A stretch of DNA of 41,961 nucleotides from JBOGUF01 sp050696075 (GCA_050696075.1 JBOGUF010000202.1:1-41961), one strand, 5' to 3'; counted from the stretch's first letter, positions 8,373 to 16,684 are shown. Numbers and translations are program-made. Notes: generated by a model not told the origin, from the sequence alone.

Positions 8373-9362
8373 CTACCCATACTGGTAGCGGATGCGGGGA
8401 TCGAGCCAGGCGAGCATGATGTCCGAGATGAGCGTGCCGATCACCGTCAGGACACTCAAAATCAGAATGAACCCCCCGGCCAAATACATGTCCTGGGAAG
8501 TCAACGCGCGCAGCAGCAGTGGCCCCGTCGTCGGCAGGCTCAAGACCACCGAGATGATCGTCTCCCCCGAAATCAGCCCCGGCAACACCCAGCCGACGGT
8601 GCTGACGAAGGGATTGAGCGCCATCCGCACCGGGTACTTGAGCAAGACCCGGTGCTCGGGTAGCCCCTTGGCCCGCGCCGTGACGACGTACGGGCGGCCC
8701 AACTCGTCGAGCAGGTTCGCCCGCGTGATCCGGATCAGGCTGGCGGTGCCGGCGGTGCCGACGATGATCATCGGGATCCAGAGGTGCAGGAGGAAGTCGC
8801 CCAGCCGGGCCAGGCTCCAGGGCGCGTCGACGTACTCCGGGGAAAAGAGCCCGCCTACGCTCTGCCCGAAGTACTTGAAGGAGACGTACATTAAGACCAG
8901 CGCAATCAGAAAGTTTGGGATGGCCAGGCCGAGGAAGCCGAAGAAGGTGACGATGTAGTCGCCGATCGAGTATTTCCGCACCGCCGAGTAGACCCCGATC
9001 GGGAACGCGATCAACCAGATCATGATGAGCGAACTAATCGATAGGGCAAACGAATACCCGACGCGATCCCAGACCAGATCACTCACCGGTCGATTCCAAG
9101 TGAACGAGTAGCCGAAGTCGCCCTGGAGCACACCGCCCATCCACTTGAAGTACTGGATGTAGAACGGATCGTCCAGCCCGTAGCGGTCGCGCAGCGAATC
9201 GAGCCGGGACTGGTCCACCGTCTCGCCCTGCTCGGCCATGCTCGCCACCAGCGTCGTCAAGAAGTCGCCGGGGGGAAGCTGGATCAAAAAAAAGGTCACG
9301 ATCGAGATCGCGATCAACGTCGGAATCATCAGGATGACGCGCCGCGCAATAAACTTCAGCAT
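8373..9362 (-). CDS. Dpp/Opp-type ABC transporter permease (DppB/OppB-like)
   Basis: A 329-residue integral membrane protein from ATG 9362 (MLKFIARRVILMIPTL); an in-frame start at 9398 adds 12 polar residues and is less likely. Family features are the N-terminal membrane segment followed by PPGDF, the RYGLDDPFYIQYFKWMGGVL region, the coupling loop (RPYVVTARAKGLPEHRVLLK) and the ending DPRIRYQYG. It pairs with the C-type permease downstream to form the transport channel. The gap of about 340 bases to the upstream binding-protein gene is filled by a REP/BIME array (9423-9680), so the binding protein may be made in excess over the permeases through RNA structure (inference). Confidence 0.94.
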   Translation of the reverse strand: MLKFIARRVILMIPTLIAISIVTFFLIQLPPGDFLTTLVASMAEQGETVDQSRLDSLRDRYGLDDPFYIQYFKWMGGVLQGDFGYSFTWNRPVSDLVWDRVGYSFALSISSLIMIWLIAFPIGVYSAVRKYSIGDYIVTFFGFLGLAIPNFLIALVLMYVSFKYFGQSVGGLFSPEYVDAPWSLARLGDFLLHLWIPMIIVGTAGTASLIRITRANLLDELGRPYVVTARAKGLPEHRVLLKYPVRMALNPFVSTVGWVLPGLISGETIISVVLSLPTTGPLLLRALTSQDMYLAGGFILILSVLTVIGTLISDIMLAWLDPRIRYQYG

Positions 9363-9422
9363 CAGCGTAGGGCCCCTTCGCCCGGTGCTCATCCGCATGG
9401 CAGGGCCGCGCCCGCCCGTTTC

Positions 9423-9680
9423 GTCGTAGGGGCGGGACCCGCACCCGCCCGTTTCGTCGTAGGGGCGGGACCCGTGCCCGCCCGTCGGGCGCAGCCCGAC
9501 ATGCCGCGCCCGCGGCCATTTGGCCCCGCGTCACCGCAACGGTTGGTTGTGGCATACCAACTCGCTCGGCACGCCGGATTTCGGCGTACCGCCGATGGGT
9601 TATCGAGCTTCGCTCGATGGGGAGGGCGCGGATCCCTCCCCTACGACGAGACGGGCGGGCACGGGTCCCGCCCCTACGAA
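9423..9680. repeat. REP/BIME array between binding-protein and permease genes
   Basis: The array has left arms GTCGTAGGGGCGGGACCC at 9423 and again at about 9453, then internal hairpins (GTCGGGC/GCCCGAC; CGAGCTTCGCTCG) and the core GGTTGTGGCATACC. It ends in a CCTCCCCTACGAC right arm near 9636-9650 and a second right arm (CCCGCCCCTAC) ending near 9680. It is the same family as 37794-38035, 38589-38776 and 41756-41943. No open frame in it is credible. Confidence 0.9.
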
Positions 9681-9704
9681 CGACGACGGACGATGGATCG
9701 GCCG

Positions 9705-11708
9705 CTACGATGTGATGAAGAACTGGCTGGGGTTGGCAGGCGCCGGATTGGGGTAGAGCCACGATCCGGGCATCGACGCCGGCACGTTGTGGAAGTTGTT
9801 CTTCACGATGCCGTATCCACCAACCGGCAGGCTGATCCCGATCACATAGAACTGATCGGCGGCAATCTCCAGGATTTGCGTCATCAGTTCGCTCTGCTGC
9901 GCGGGATCGGCAGTGGTCTTGAGCTGGTTGTAGAGCTCCATCTGCTGCTGGGTCGGCGCCGGCGGTTCCTCCGGCGGGGTCAGCGGGGCGGGCGGCTGGG
10001 TGTACCACGAGACCCACGCCTCGGCGTAGTTGGACTCCTGGTTGAAGGGGAAGTACCAGCGGGGTTCGAGGATCACGTCCAGGCCGCCGTCTCCGCCCCA
10101 GATCACCGCGTCGTGATCGTTCGCTTCCTTGCGCGTGTACAGCAGCGCGCGATCCTCGGACTTGATCACCAGCTCGATCCCGACCTCCTGCCAGTAGCCC
10201 GCGATCAGCTCCAAGGCGTCGATCCGGTCCTGCTGGCCAACGGTGACCTCGGCAATAACCGAGATCTTCTGCCCGTTGGGATCCAGCCGGAAGCCGTCGC
10301 CGTCCCGTTCGGTGTAGCCGGCCGCGTCGAGATGCTGATTGGCCAGCGCCACGTCGTACTCGGTGTACTGCTTGGCTAGCCGCTCGTGATAGAGCGGCGA
10401 CTCCGGTCGGGGACCCGCCTGGTGCGGCTCGCCCTGGCCGACGTAGACCACGTCGATGATCTCCTGGCGATAGATCGCGTGGGAGAGCCCGATACGGAAG
10501 TCCTTGTTCTGATAGACCTCGCGCCGCACTGGGTCCTTGTGGTTGAGGTTCAGCGCGAAAATCATCGAGTTCATGCTGCTCGAGACGGTCTCGAAGAAGC
10601 CGTACTGCCCCTCCTCCATGTTGTCGGTGAAGATCGCCTTGTTCGGCAGGCTGGCGATGTGCCGGTCCTGCATGTCGATCTCGCCATTGAGTGCCTTGAG
10701 GACCAGCACCTCCGGGTCTTCGAGGATGTCGTAGACGACCCGGTCGATATAGGGAAGCTGATTGCCGTCGGTGTCGACCTTCCAATAGAAGGGGTTGCGC
10801 TCGGCAACGACGCGCGTTCCCTCACCGTAGGCGGCGGTCAGGATCCAGGCGTCGAGCTTGGGTAGCTCGGGGTTTTGCCAGCGGGCGTCGTACGGCGTCC
10901 CCTGGATACCAGCACCCTTCAGTTGGAAGAGGTTGATCCAGTCGGTCGCGTTCGCCTCCTGGATCAGTGGGTCGAGCCCACCCGCGTTGTACGTCTGGTG
11001 GAACTGTTCGAGATAATGGCGTGGGCAGCGGGTGGGCCAGGCGCCGTCCGGTGTGGCCAGCAGTTGCAAGAAGAGCCCATTCGGGGCCGGGAAGACGAAC
11101 TTGACGGTGAGGTCGTCGACTTTCTCGACTGTCCCCTCCACCTTCTCACCCTCGACCAGCACCTTCATGTACTCGGGCGGCCCGTCCGGCGTCAGGTCGG
11201 CGTTGGTGGAGACGTCATCCCACCAGAAGGTGATGTCGTCGGCGGTGAAGGGCGCGCCGTCCGACCACTTCATCCCCTCGCGCAACGTAAAGGTGTACTC
11301 GGTGCCGTCCGCGCCAATCTCGAACGACTCGGCGATGTTGGGGATGACCTCGGTCCAGTCCGGTGACCACCGCACCAGATGCTCGTAGTCGACGGTCCGC
11401 ACCAACCAGGCCGTGTCCTGGCCACCCACCAGGCCGCTGCGCCACTCGCCGCCGTACGTGCCGACCTGCTCCACCGGTTCCAAGACGAGCGGATTCGCCG
11501 GCAGCCGCTCCGCCACCGCCGGGATCTCCCCGGCGGTGACTCGATCGGCAAGCGTCGGCGCCTCCTGGAAGCTCGTCGGCGCCGTCTGGGCAGCCGCCCG
11601 GCTCCCCAGCTTCGACGCCGCGACGGCCCCCGCGCCCAAGGCGGTGCTCTTGACGAGCAGGTTCCGCCGGCTCAACGAACTCGCAAAACGACGATTCCAA
11701 TCACCCAT
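9705..11708 (-). CDS. Large Tat-secreted solute-binding protein of the ABC transporter (family 5, DppA-like)
   Basis: A 667-residue protein beginning MGDWNRRFASSLSRRNLL, a twin-arginine-type signal, followed by an alanine-rich segment ending AAAQ. The mature part has the SBP_bac_5 pattern: LTPDGPPEYMK region, EYTFTLREGMKWSDGAPFTADD (here around residues 165-187), later KDFRIGLSHAIYRQEIID and LAGNE/LDAAGYTERDGDG-type lobe II sequence. It is longer than peptide-type DppA (about 535), a size common in Thermotogae/Chloroflexota oligosaccharide-binding relatives (family knowledge). The start at 11708 has GGAGGAGG upstream and matches its paralogue at 409; a longer frame to 11852 runs through the promoter. 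It is the first gene of the operon that continues with permeases, ATPases and lyases. Confidence 0.93.
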   Translation of the reverse strand: MGDWNRRFASSLSRRNLLVKSTALGAGAVAASKLGSRAAAQTAPTSFQEAPTLADRVTAGEIPAVAERLPANPLVLEPVEQVGTYGGEWRSGLVGGQDTAWLVRTVDYEHLVRWSPDWTEVIPNIAESFEIGADGTEYTFTLREGMKWSDGAPFTADDITFWWDDVSTNADLTPDGPPEYMKVLVEGEKVEGTVEKVDDLTVKFVFPAPNGLFLQLLATPDGAWPTRCPRHYLEQFHQTYNAGGLDPLIQEANATDWINLFQLKGAGIQGTPYDARWQNPELPKLDAWILTAAYGEGTRVVAERNPFYWKVDTDGNQLPYIDRVVYDILEDPEVLVLKALNGEIDMQDRHIASLPNKAIFTDNMEEGQYGFFETVSSSMNSMIFALNLNHKDPVRREVYQNKDFRIGLSHAIYRQEIIDVVYVGQGEPHQAGPRPESPLYHERLAKQYTEYDVALANQHLDAAGYTERDGDGFRLDPNGQKISVIAEVTVGQQDRIDALELIAGYWQEVGIELVIKSEDRALLYTRKEANDHDAVIWGGDGGLDVILEPRWYFPFNQESNYAEAWVSWYTQPPAPLTPPEEPPAPTQQQMELYNQLKTTADPAQQSELMTQILEIAADQFYVIGISLPVGGYGIVKNNFHNVPASMPGSWLYPNPAPANPSQFFITS

Positions 11709-11851
11709 GGCCGCGTACCTCCTCCTCGAGGTGATCGACTCCACCAGGACGACCGCTTCGTTGCCGGGCTGACGCTTCCGACACAGCACTCGAACCAGGA
11801 CCGGGATTCCGATTGCGCGCCACCAATTCAGTTGCAAGTGCGGTTGCGCCA

Positions 11852-11879
11852 ATTATAGGACCGTGTGCCCGCGTGTCAA
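11852..11879 (-). promoter_or_regulatory. Sigma-70-type promoter of the transport/lyase operon
   Basis: On the minus strand TTGACA (11879-11874) and TATAAT (11857-11852) are perfect hexamers 16 bases apart, identical in layout to 553-580. The block downstream of the -10 (GGCGCAAC, then GCACTTGCAA) is also shared with that promoter, while the leader toward the start codon drifts. This is the strongest promoter signal in the window. Confidence 0.87.
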
Positions 11880-11883
11880 CCCC

Positions 11884-11940
11884 TTCTGCCGCAATGCTCG
11901 CAAGGCGAATTGCACAATGTTGCGATTTCCGCAAGTTCGA
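11884..11940. promoter_or_regulatory. Cluster of TTGC(G/A) boxes in the divergent intergenic region
   Basis: Between the promoter at 11852-11879 and the REP element at 11980 lie repeated GCAA/TTGC boxes: CCGCAATGC, CGCAAGGCG, ATTGCACAATGTTGCG and CCGCAAG. The equivalent place upstream of the 409 gene (about 600-640) has CTTGCAA, TTGCC and CGCAATTCC. This is best read as tandem operator sites for one regulator that could control both the leftward operon and the rightward kdgD-like gene. The regulator is not in this window. Confidence 0.45.
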
Positions 11941-11979
11941 TGTAGTCTGCGAACCGAAGAGGTGCGCAACGCCGCATTC

Positions 11980-12095
11980 GTCGTAGGGGCGGGACCTGTG
12001 CCCGCCCGTCGCCCGAAGGGCGACACGCCCGCGTGCCGGCTGTTTGGGGCCTTCGTTACTGCCGCTTGGTCGTGGCAGACCGTCCTGGGCGACGC
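11980..12095. repeat. REP/BIME element lacking its right arm, upstream of the kdgD-like gene
   Basis: The left arm GTCGTAGGGGCGGGACCTG, a hairpin GTCGCCC/GGGCGAC, and the core GTCGTGGCAGACCGTC match the BIME family, but the terminal CAGGTCCCGCCCCTAC arm is absent. The element decays into the leader of the downstream gene about 50 bases before its start. Confidence 0.8.
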
Positions 12096-12112
12096 GCCCC
12101 TTATCTACCGAC

Positions 12113-12122
12113 ATTGCGCAAT
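12113..12122. promoter_or_regulatory. Palindromic operator candidate ATTGCGCAAT
   Basis: A perfect 10-base palindrome 25 bases before the ATG of the kdgD-like gene. It shares its TTGCGCAA core with the boxes around the two binding-protein promoters. A repressor here would sit on the transcript start or leader region. Confidence 0.45.
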
Positions 12123-12147
12123 CGTGACTGGGCAGGGGAGGAAGATC

Positions 12148-13131
12148 ATGGCAACCACCGTCCAGGCGCCGGAACACCGGGCCGTTCAGCAACCAAACGA
12201 CCTCAAACCGCTCCTGCGCGGCGCCCTCGCCTTCCCCATCACCCCTTACGCCGCCGACGGCTCGCTCGACCTCGACGGCGTCCGCGCCAATGCCCGCTGG
12301 CTGGCAGGCAGCGGCATCTGCGCCGTCGTCGCCCCCAGCGGCACCGGCGAGCTCTTCGGCCTCTCGCCGGACGAATGCGCCGCGGTCATCGAGGCCACCG
12401 TTGAGGCGGTCGACGGGCGCAAGCCGGTCATCGCCGGCGTCGGTTACGGCCCCACCGTCGCCGCCGGCCTGGCGCGACGGGCCGAAGCCGCCGGCGCCAG
12501 CGGCATCCTCGTCATGCCCCCCTACTACGGCAAACCCGACCCATTTGGACTCCTCGCGTACTACCAAGCAGTCGGCGATGCCACCTCGCTCGGCATCATG
12601 CCCTACGCCCGCGACGCCGCCGCCTTCACCCCCGCCCTCGTCGAACAGATGGCGCGCGACGTGCCGAACTTCATCGCCTTCAAGGACGGCCGCGGCGACG
12701 TTCGCCTCTTCCAGCAAATCCGCGAGCGCGTCGTCGCCGCCCTCGGCCCTGACCGCCTCGTCTGGCTCGCCGGCGTCGGCGACGACCTCGTCGGCCCCTA
12801 CTTCGCCGTCGGCGCGGAGGGGTTCACCTCCTCCCTCGCTTGCTTCTGGCCCGAGGCCTCCACCGCGCTCTTCCGCCTTGCCAGCACCGGCGACACCGCC
12901 GGCCTCGCCGCCTACCACGCTCGCGTCGTCCGCCCCATCTACGAGATGCGCCAGCGCCGCGGCGGCTACGAAGTGGCCGTTATGAAAGCCGCCATGGACC
13001 TCCTCGGCCACCCCGCCGGCCCCGCCCGCCCCCCCCTCGCCACCCTCACCGCCGCCGAAACCGAGGAACTCCGCGGCATCCTGCAAACCCTTGATGTCCC
13101 CACCGCGCGGGACCGCCTCGCGGCCAGTTAG
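12148..13131 (+). CDS. kdgD: KdgD-like 5-dehydro-4-deoxyglucarate dehydratase (DHDPS superfamily)
   Basis: A 327-residue TIM-barrel protein from ATG 12148, preceded by GGGGAGGAAG. The opening GALAFPITPYAADGSLDLDG and SGTGELFGLSPDE are characteristic of 5-dehydro-4-deoxyglucarate dehydratases within the dihydrodipicolinate synthase/NAL family. The Schiff-base Lys is in NFIAFKDGRGD and the catalytic Tyr in GIMPYARDAAA. The enzyme removes water and CO2 from 5-dehydro-4-deoxy-D-glucarate to give 2-oxoglutarate semialdehyde. It fits with the glucarate dehydratase-like gene at 27392, which would supply its substrate, although the genes are 14 kb apart. A frame extending to 11863 runs through the promoter and REP element and is rejected. 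A palindrome at 12113-12122 may control it. Confidence 0.88.
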   Translation: MATTVQAPEHRAVQQPNDLKPLLRGALAFPITPYAADGSLDLDGVRANARWLAGSGICAVVAPSGTGELFGLSPDECAAVIEATVEAVDGRKPVIAGVGYGPTVAAGLARRAEAAGASGILVMPPYYGKPDPFGLLAYYQAVGDATSLGIMPYARDAAAFTPALVEQMARDVPNFIAFKDGRGDVRLFQQIRERVVAALGPDRLVWLAGVGDDLVGPYFAVGAEGFTSSLACFWPEASTALFRLASTGDTAGLAAYHARVVRPIYEMRQRRGGYEVAVMKAAMDLLGHPAGPARPPLATLTAAETEELRGILQTLDVPTARDRLAAS

Positions 13132-13259
13132 CAGGCGTCTGCCAGGCGTGAGTCTCGACGGGGCGGACCGCCGCGTCCGCCCGCGCGCCGAAGGCGCGCT
13201 TCGACCCGCGGTATCCTCACGCCCTCTGACCGACGGCACCGCCTCAAGGAGAACCACCC

Positions 13260-15053
13260 TTGACCAACACACCATCCACCGACCCCGCGGCCATCGAAAC
13301 CTACCTCGCCATCCCCTCCGCCACGACCCCCGCTTGGCTCGACGCCGGCCGCCTCGCCTACCTCGCCGACGTCACCGGCGTCCCCCAGGTCTGGCTCACC
13401 ACCGAATCGGACGCGGCGCCACGGCCGCTGACTGAGTTCGACGAGCGCATCGGCTCACTCGTCGCCTCACCGCGGGGCGACCGCCTCGTCTTCGGCATGG
13501 ACACGGGGGCCAACGAGCACGAGCAACTCTGGGTCGTCACGCCGGGCCAGCAGCCGCGCGTCCTGACCGACGACCCCCAAACGATCCACCAACTCGGCGC
13601 CATCAGCCCCGACGGCCGCCGCCTCGCCTACGCCAGCAATGCCCGCGACAAGCAATTCTTCGATGTCTGGACCCTGGATCTCGATTACCCAGCCGCCCCG
13701 CAACCCGTCCTGGCCGCCGACGAGCTCCTCATGCCGCTCGCCTGGTCGCCGGACGGCCGCCAGTTGCTGATCAAACGCGTCAACACCAACCTCGACTACG
13801 ACCTCCTGCTCATGCCCGCCGGCGGCGGCGAGCCGGAACTGCTGACGCCCCACGAAGGCGAGGCCACGATTGAGCAGGCGACGTTCGCCGAGGACGCGAT
13901 CTTCTTCCTCTCCAACCAGGATCGCGAATTCGTCGCCCTGCTCCGTTTCGACCTGGCAACCCACCAGCAAACGATCCTGGTCGACGCGCCCTGGGACATC
14001 GAAGACTTCGCCGTCGCAACGCGGGGCGGCTGGCTCGCCTACGCGGTCAACGAGGACGGCGCATCCCGCCTCACCCTGCGCCACCTCGCCACCGGCGAGG
14101 AACGCCCGGTCACCGGCCTACCATTGGGCGTCGCGGACGGTCTCACCTGGTCCCACGATGGCGACCGGCTCGCCTTCCGCCTCCACGGCCCGTCGCACCC
14201 TTCCGCCATCTGGGAGTGCGGCCTCGACGGCGCGGCCCATCCGGTGACGACGGCGGATCTGGGCGCGCGCGCCGGCAGCTTCATCGACCCCGAAGTGGTG
14301 CGCTTTGAATCGTTCGACGGCCGCCAGATTCCGGCCTACTGGTATCGTCCGGCCAACGGCGACGGACCCTGGCCCGTTCTCGTCGACGTCCACGGCGGTC
14401 CCGAGAGCCAGCGCCGCGCCGAGTTCGCCCCCCTGAGCCAGTACCTGCTCGCCCACGGCTTCGCCGTCCTCGCCCCCAACGTCCGCGGCAGCACCGGCTA
14501 CGGCAAGACCTACTGTCACCTCGACGACGTCGAGCGCCGCATGGACGCCGTCGCCGATCTCGCCGCCGCCGTCGACTGGCTGCGCGCCCGACCGGACGTC
14601 CCCGCCGACCGGATCGCGATCTACGGCCGCAGCTACGGCGGCTTCATGGTCCTCGCCGCGGTCACCACCTACCCGGACCTGTGGGCCGCCGCCGTCGACG
14701 TCGTCGGCATTGCCAACTTCGAAACGTTTCTGGCCAACACCGGCCCCTGGCGCCGCCGCACCCGCGCCGCCGAGTACGGCGACCCCGCGCGCGACGCCGC
14801 CCTCCTGCGGGAGATTTCCCCGATCCACCGGGCCGACCGCATCACCGCGCCGATGCTGGTGATCCACGGCCGCAACGACCCCCGCGTCCCCGTTGGTGAA
14901 GCCGAGCAGATCGTCGAGCGCCTGCGCGCCCTCGGACGCGACGTCGAACTCATCATCCACGAAGACGAAGGCCACCAAACCACCAAACTCGCCAACAAGA
15001 TCACCGCGTACGGGGCGATGACGCGGTTTTTGGCGCGTACGCTGGCCTTGTAG
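13260..15053 (+). CDS. S9 family serine peptidase (prolyl oligopeptidase/acylaminoacyl-peptidase type)
   Basis: A 597-residue protein with an N-terminal beta-propeller (about residues 10-330, with WD40-like repeats such as SPDGRRLAYASN and SPDGRQLLIKR) and a C-terminal alpha/beta-hydrolase domain. The catalytic triad is visible: Ser458 in YGRSYGGF, Asp540 in GRNDPRVP and His572 in DEGHQ. The oxyanion-side motif HGGPESQRR is also present. It removes short or acylated peptides in the cytoplasm; no signal peptide is seen. The start is TTG at 13260, chosen because AAGGAG lies 8 bases upstream (13246-13251) and no better ATG fits the N-terminus. It may be cotranscribed with kdgD (gap 128 bases, with small hairpins). 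Confidence 0.93.
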   Translation: MTNTPSTDPAAIETYLAIPSATTPAWLDAGRLAYLADVTGVPQVWLTTESDAAPRPLTEFDERIGSLVASPRGDRLVFGMDTGANEHEQLWVVTPGQQPRVLTDDPQTIHQLGAISPDGRRLAYASNARDKQFFDVWTLDLDYPAAPQPVLAADELLMPLAWSPDGRQLLIKRVNTNLDYDLLLMPAGGGEPELLTPHEGEATIEQATFAEDAIFFLSNQDREFVALLRFDLATHQQTILVDAPWDIEDFAVATRGGWLAYAVNEDGASRLTLRHLATGEERPVTGLPLGVADGLTWSHDGDRLAFRLHGPSHPSAIWECGLDGAAHPVTTADLGARAGSFIDPEVVRFESFDGRQIPAYWYRPANGDGPWPVLVDVHGGPESQRRAEFAPLSQYLLAHGFAVLAPNVRGSTGYGKTYCHLDDVERRMDAVADLAAAVDWLRARPDVPADRIAIYGRSYGGFMVLAAVTTYPDLWAAAVDVVGIANFETFLANTGPWRRRTRAAEYGDPARDAALLREISPIHRADRITAPMLVIHGRNDPRVPVGEAEQIVERLRALGRDVELIIHEDEGHQTTKLANKITAYGAMTRFLARTLAL

Positions 15054-15306
15054 CGAAAAGTGATTGAGAGTCGGGCTGTGAAAGTCACTCCTCGAACAGG
15101 GTTGCGTACCACGTGTACTATGTTTTGTAATGACACCTTCGACTCAGTAGTCAACCGATTGCATCGAACTGTAGCAATCGCTTCAGTTTCGAGTCGCGCG
15201 GGGTAGCGCATGAGAGGCGGAGATTCACTGGAAGATCGCATCGCGGTCGCTGCCGACACGTCACATGGATCCAGGCATGATGTCGCGGCCTGCCGTAGTG
15301 AGTTGA

Positions 15307-15335
15307 TTGACACTCGGTACCACAGGTGGTACCAT
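15307..15335 (+). promoter_or_regulatory. Promoter with overlapping palindromic operator of the hicAB-secB cassette
   Basis: TTGACA (15307-15312) and TACCAT (15330-15335) are 17 bases apart. The spacer and -10 contain a palindrome, GGTACCAC-AG-GTGGTACC (15316-15333), with 8-bp perfect arms. A protein bound there would block RNA polymerase, as expected for autoregulation by the ribbon-helix-helix antitoxin HicB. A half-like copy, GTACCACGTGTAC, lies 200 bases upstream at 15106-15118. The rest of 15054-15306 shows no gene. Confidence 0.8.
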
Positions 15336-15349
15336 TCAGCGGTGATCGA

Positions 15350-15586
15350 ATGAGCCAGCTTGTAAAGCTCATCGATCGGACTCGCTGTCGACCGCCGCAC
15401 GCACGCTTCAGCGATGTCCAGGCGATATTGGAGGCGTTCGGATGGCATATCGCTCGACAACGAGGCAGTCATGTCTCGTTTGTCAAAGATGGCGAGCGAC
15501 CCATTACCGTGCCGAAGGACGGTGGACGCTGGGTAAATCGTGTCTATCTCGACCAGATCTGCGAACGCCTGGGATTGGATGATTGA
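15350..15586 (+). CDS. hicA: HicA-type mRNA interferase toxin
   Basis: A 78-residue protein with the dsRNA-binding-like HicA fold pattern: RFSDVQAILEAFGWHIARQR, then GSHVSF with the catalytic His41, then GERPITVPKDG and an NRVYLDQICERLGL C-terminal helix. HicA toxins cleave mRNA and stop translation. ATG 15350 is used; an upstream in-frame GTG at 15326 lies within the operator. The antitoxin gene begins 2 bases after the stop. The order toxin then antitoxin is the normal hicAB order. Confidence 0.9.
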   Translation: MSQLVKLIDRTRCRPPHARFSDVQAILEAFGWHIARQRGSHVSFVKDGERPITVPKDGGRWVNRVYLDQICERLGLDD

Positions 15587-15588
15587 CC

Positions 15589-16140
15589 ATGGCGACGACT
15601 GCACTTCGACCTCTCAAGGAGTATCTTGCGCTCGACTATCCGTTCAACGTCGTTGCCGACCCTGACGGAGGCTACGTCATCATCTTCCCCGATCTACCTG
15701 GCTGCATGAGCCAAGTCGATACCATCGCGGAAGTCGGATCGGTGGCGGAAGAGATCCGTATCCTTTGGATTGAGACGGAGTACGAGCGCGGCGAGGAGAT
15801 CCCGTTGCCGTCGTATCCCGAGGAGTACAGCGGCAAGTTCAACGTACGCTTACCGCGCTCACTGCACCGCCGTCTCGTCGAGGCCGCTGAATGCGAAGAC
15901 ATCAGCCTTAACCAGCACGTTGTCGCGCTCCTCTCGCAAGGAAGCGCTGGATCCGTTGCCGAGTTGCGATTAGCGCACCTTGAACGCGGACAGGAACGTA
16001 CAGAACGCCTTTTGAGCGATGTGGCGGCCCACGTCAAGCAACTCAACTCCCAGATCGCCCAATACCATCTGGAGCGGTTCCAACCGATTGATCAAAAGAC
16101 GGCACCAACTGTTACAAAGAGCCGACGCCAGAACTATTGA
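15589..16140 (+). CDS. hicB: HicB-type antitoxin with a long C-terminal tail
   Basis: A 183-residue protein. Residues about 10-75 form the HicB partial RNase H-like fold (GGYVIIFPDLPGCMSQVDT), which covers the toxin. Residues 82-118 (KFNVRLPRSLHRRLVEAAE and SLNQHVVALLSQG) form an Arc/MetJ ribbon-helix-helix DNA-binding domain. A further tail of about 65 residues (119-183), first a charged helix then QIAQYHLERFQP and a basic end, is unusual: HicB proteins of this type generally end near the ribbon-helix-helix. In toxin-antitoxin-chaperone systems such tails are the chaperone addiction region, and a SecB-like gene follows, so I infer this role. The protein neutralises HicA and represses the operon at 15316-15333. 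Confidence 0.9.
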   Translation: MATTALRPLKEYLALDYPFNVVADPDGGYVIIFPDLPGCMSQVDTIAEVGSVAEEIRILWIETEYERGEEIPLPSYPEEYSGKFNVRLPRSLHRRLVEAAECEDISLNQHVVALLSQGSAGSVAELRLAHLERGQERTERLLSDVAAHVKQLNSQIAQYHLERFQPIDQKTAPTVTKSRRQNY

Positions 16141-16177
16141 TCGCAGGGCGGTCCGTACACATCGCTGTGGCAGGCTG

Positions 16178-16684
16178 ATGGCACGTCGACGCCGATCGTC
16201 CGCGCCAGAGGCCTTGCCTGCGCCGTTGCCGATCGATCTCGACTCTTACGCGGAGTTTATCGGTCAGATCGAGCTGGACACTATTTGGCTGGCATCCGCC
16301 AAAGTTGACAATAGAGTTGGTCCCGGGACCTTTGAATCCGTAAGTATCCAAATTCAAGACAGTGCGCGTTGGGAGCCGACGGAAATGGGCTTCCGGTCCT
16401 TTAGCCAGTATTCAGTTCGCTTCTCTGGCAAGGCCAACAAGCCGTTGGCAAAAATCGAAGCAACATTCGTCGTCGACTACGCATCAATCGCACCAATGAC
16501 CGCGGATGTCTTTACGATTTTTCAGGAAGCGAATCTGCCTCTCAATACTTGGCCCCATCTTCGGGAATATCTTTCAACGACATTGGCCCGCATGAATTGG
16601 CCGCCCTTTACCTTGCCGGCGCTTAAGCGTGGCGCACGGTCGTCCGTCCCCGGCGAGGTGCCGTCAGACGAATCGGGCACATAG
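16178..16684 (+). CDS. SecB-like chaperone, third gene of a toxin-antitoxin-chaperone cassette
   Basis: A 168-residue protein starting at ATG 16178, 37 bases after hicB. The middle beta-sheet region (SVSIQIQ, YSVRFSG, AKIEATFVVDY) and the C-terminal ANLPLNTWPHLREYLSTTLA with MNWPPFTLPALK match the SecB fold, where the family has a FPYAR-type helix start and a PPL.L.P loop. SecB-like proteins next to type II toxin-antitoxin genes act as dedicated chaperones that keep the antitoxin folded. The basic N-terminus (MARRRRSS) is unlike housekeeping SecB, which is acidic. A longer frame from 16019 overlaps hicB and is rejected. Codon use is less GC-biased than in flanking metabolic genes, consistent with horizontal arrival of the cassette. 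Confidence 0.82.
   Translation: MARRRRSSAPEALPAPLPIDLDSYAEFIGQIELDTIWLASAKVDNRVGPGTFESVSIQIQDSARWEPTEMGFRSFSQYSVRFSGKANKPLAKIEATFVVDYASIAPMTADVFTIFQEANLPLNTWPHLREYLSTTLARMNWPPFTLPALKRGARSSVPGEVPSDESGT

Noticed and set aside
11701..13275. 524-residue minus-strand frame over the kdgD-like gene
   Set aside because: It is opposite a well-supported enzyme with Lys and Tyr active-site residues, and the translation is low-complexity Gly/Ala/Glu/Asp.
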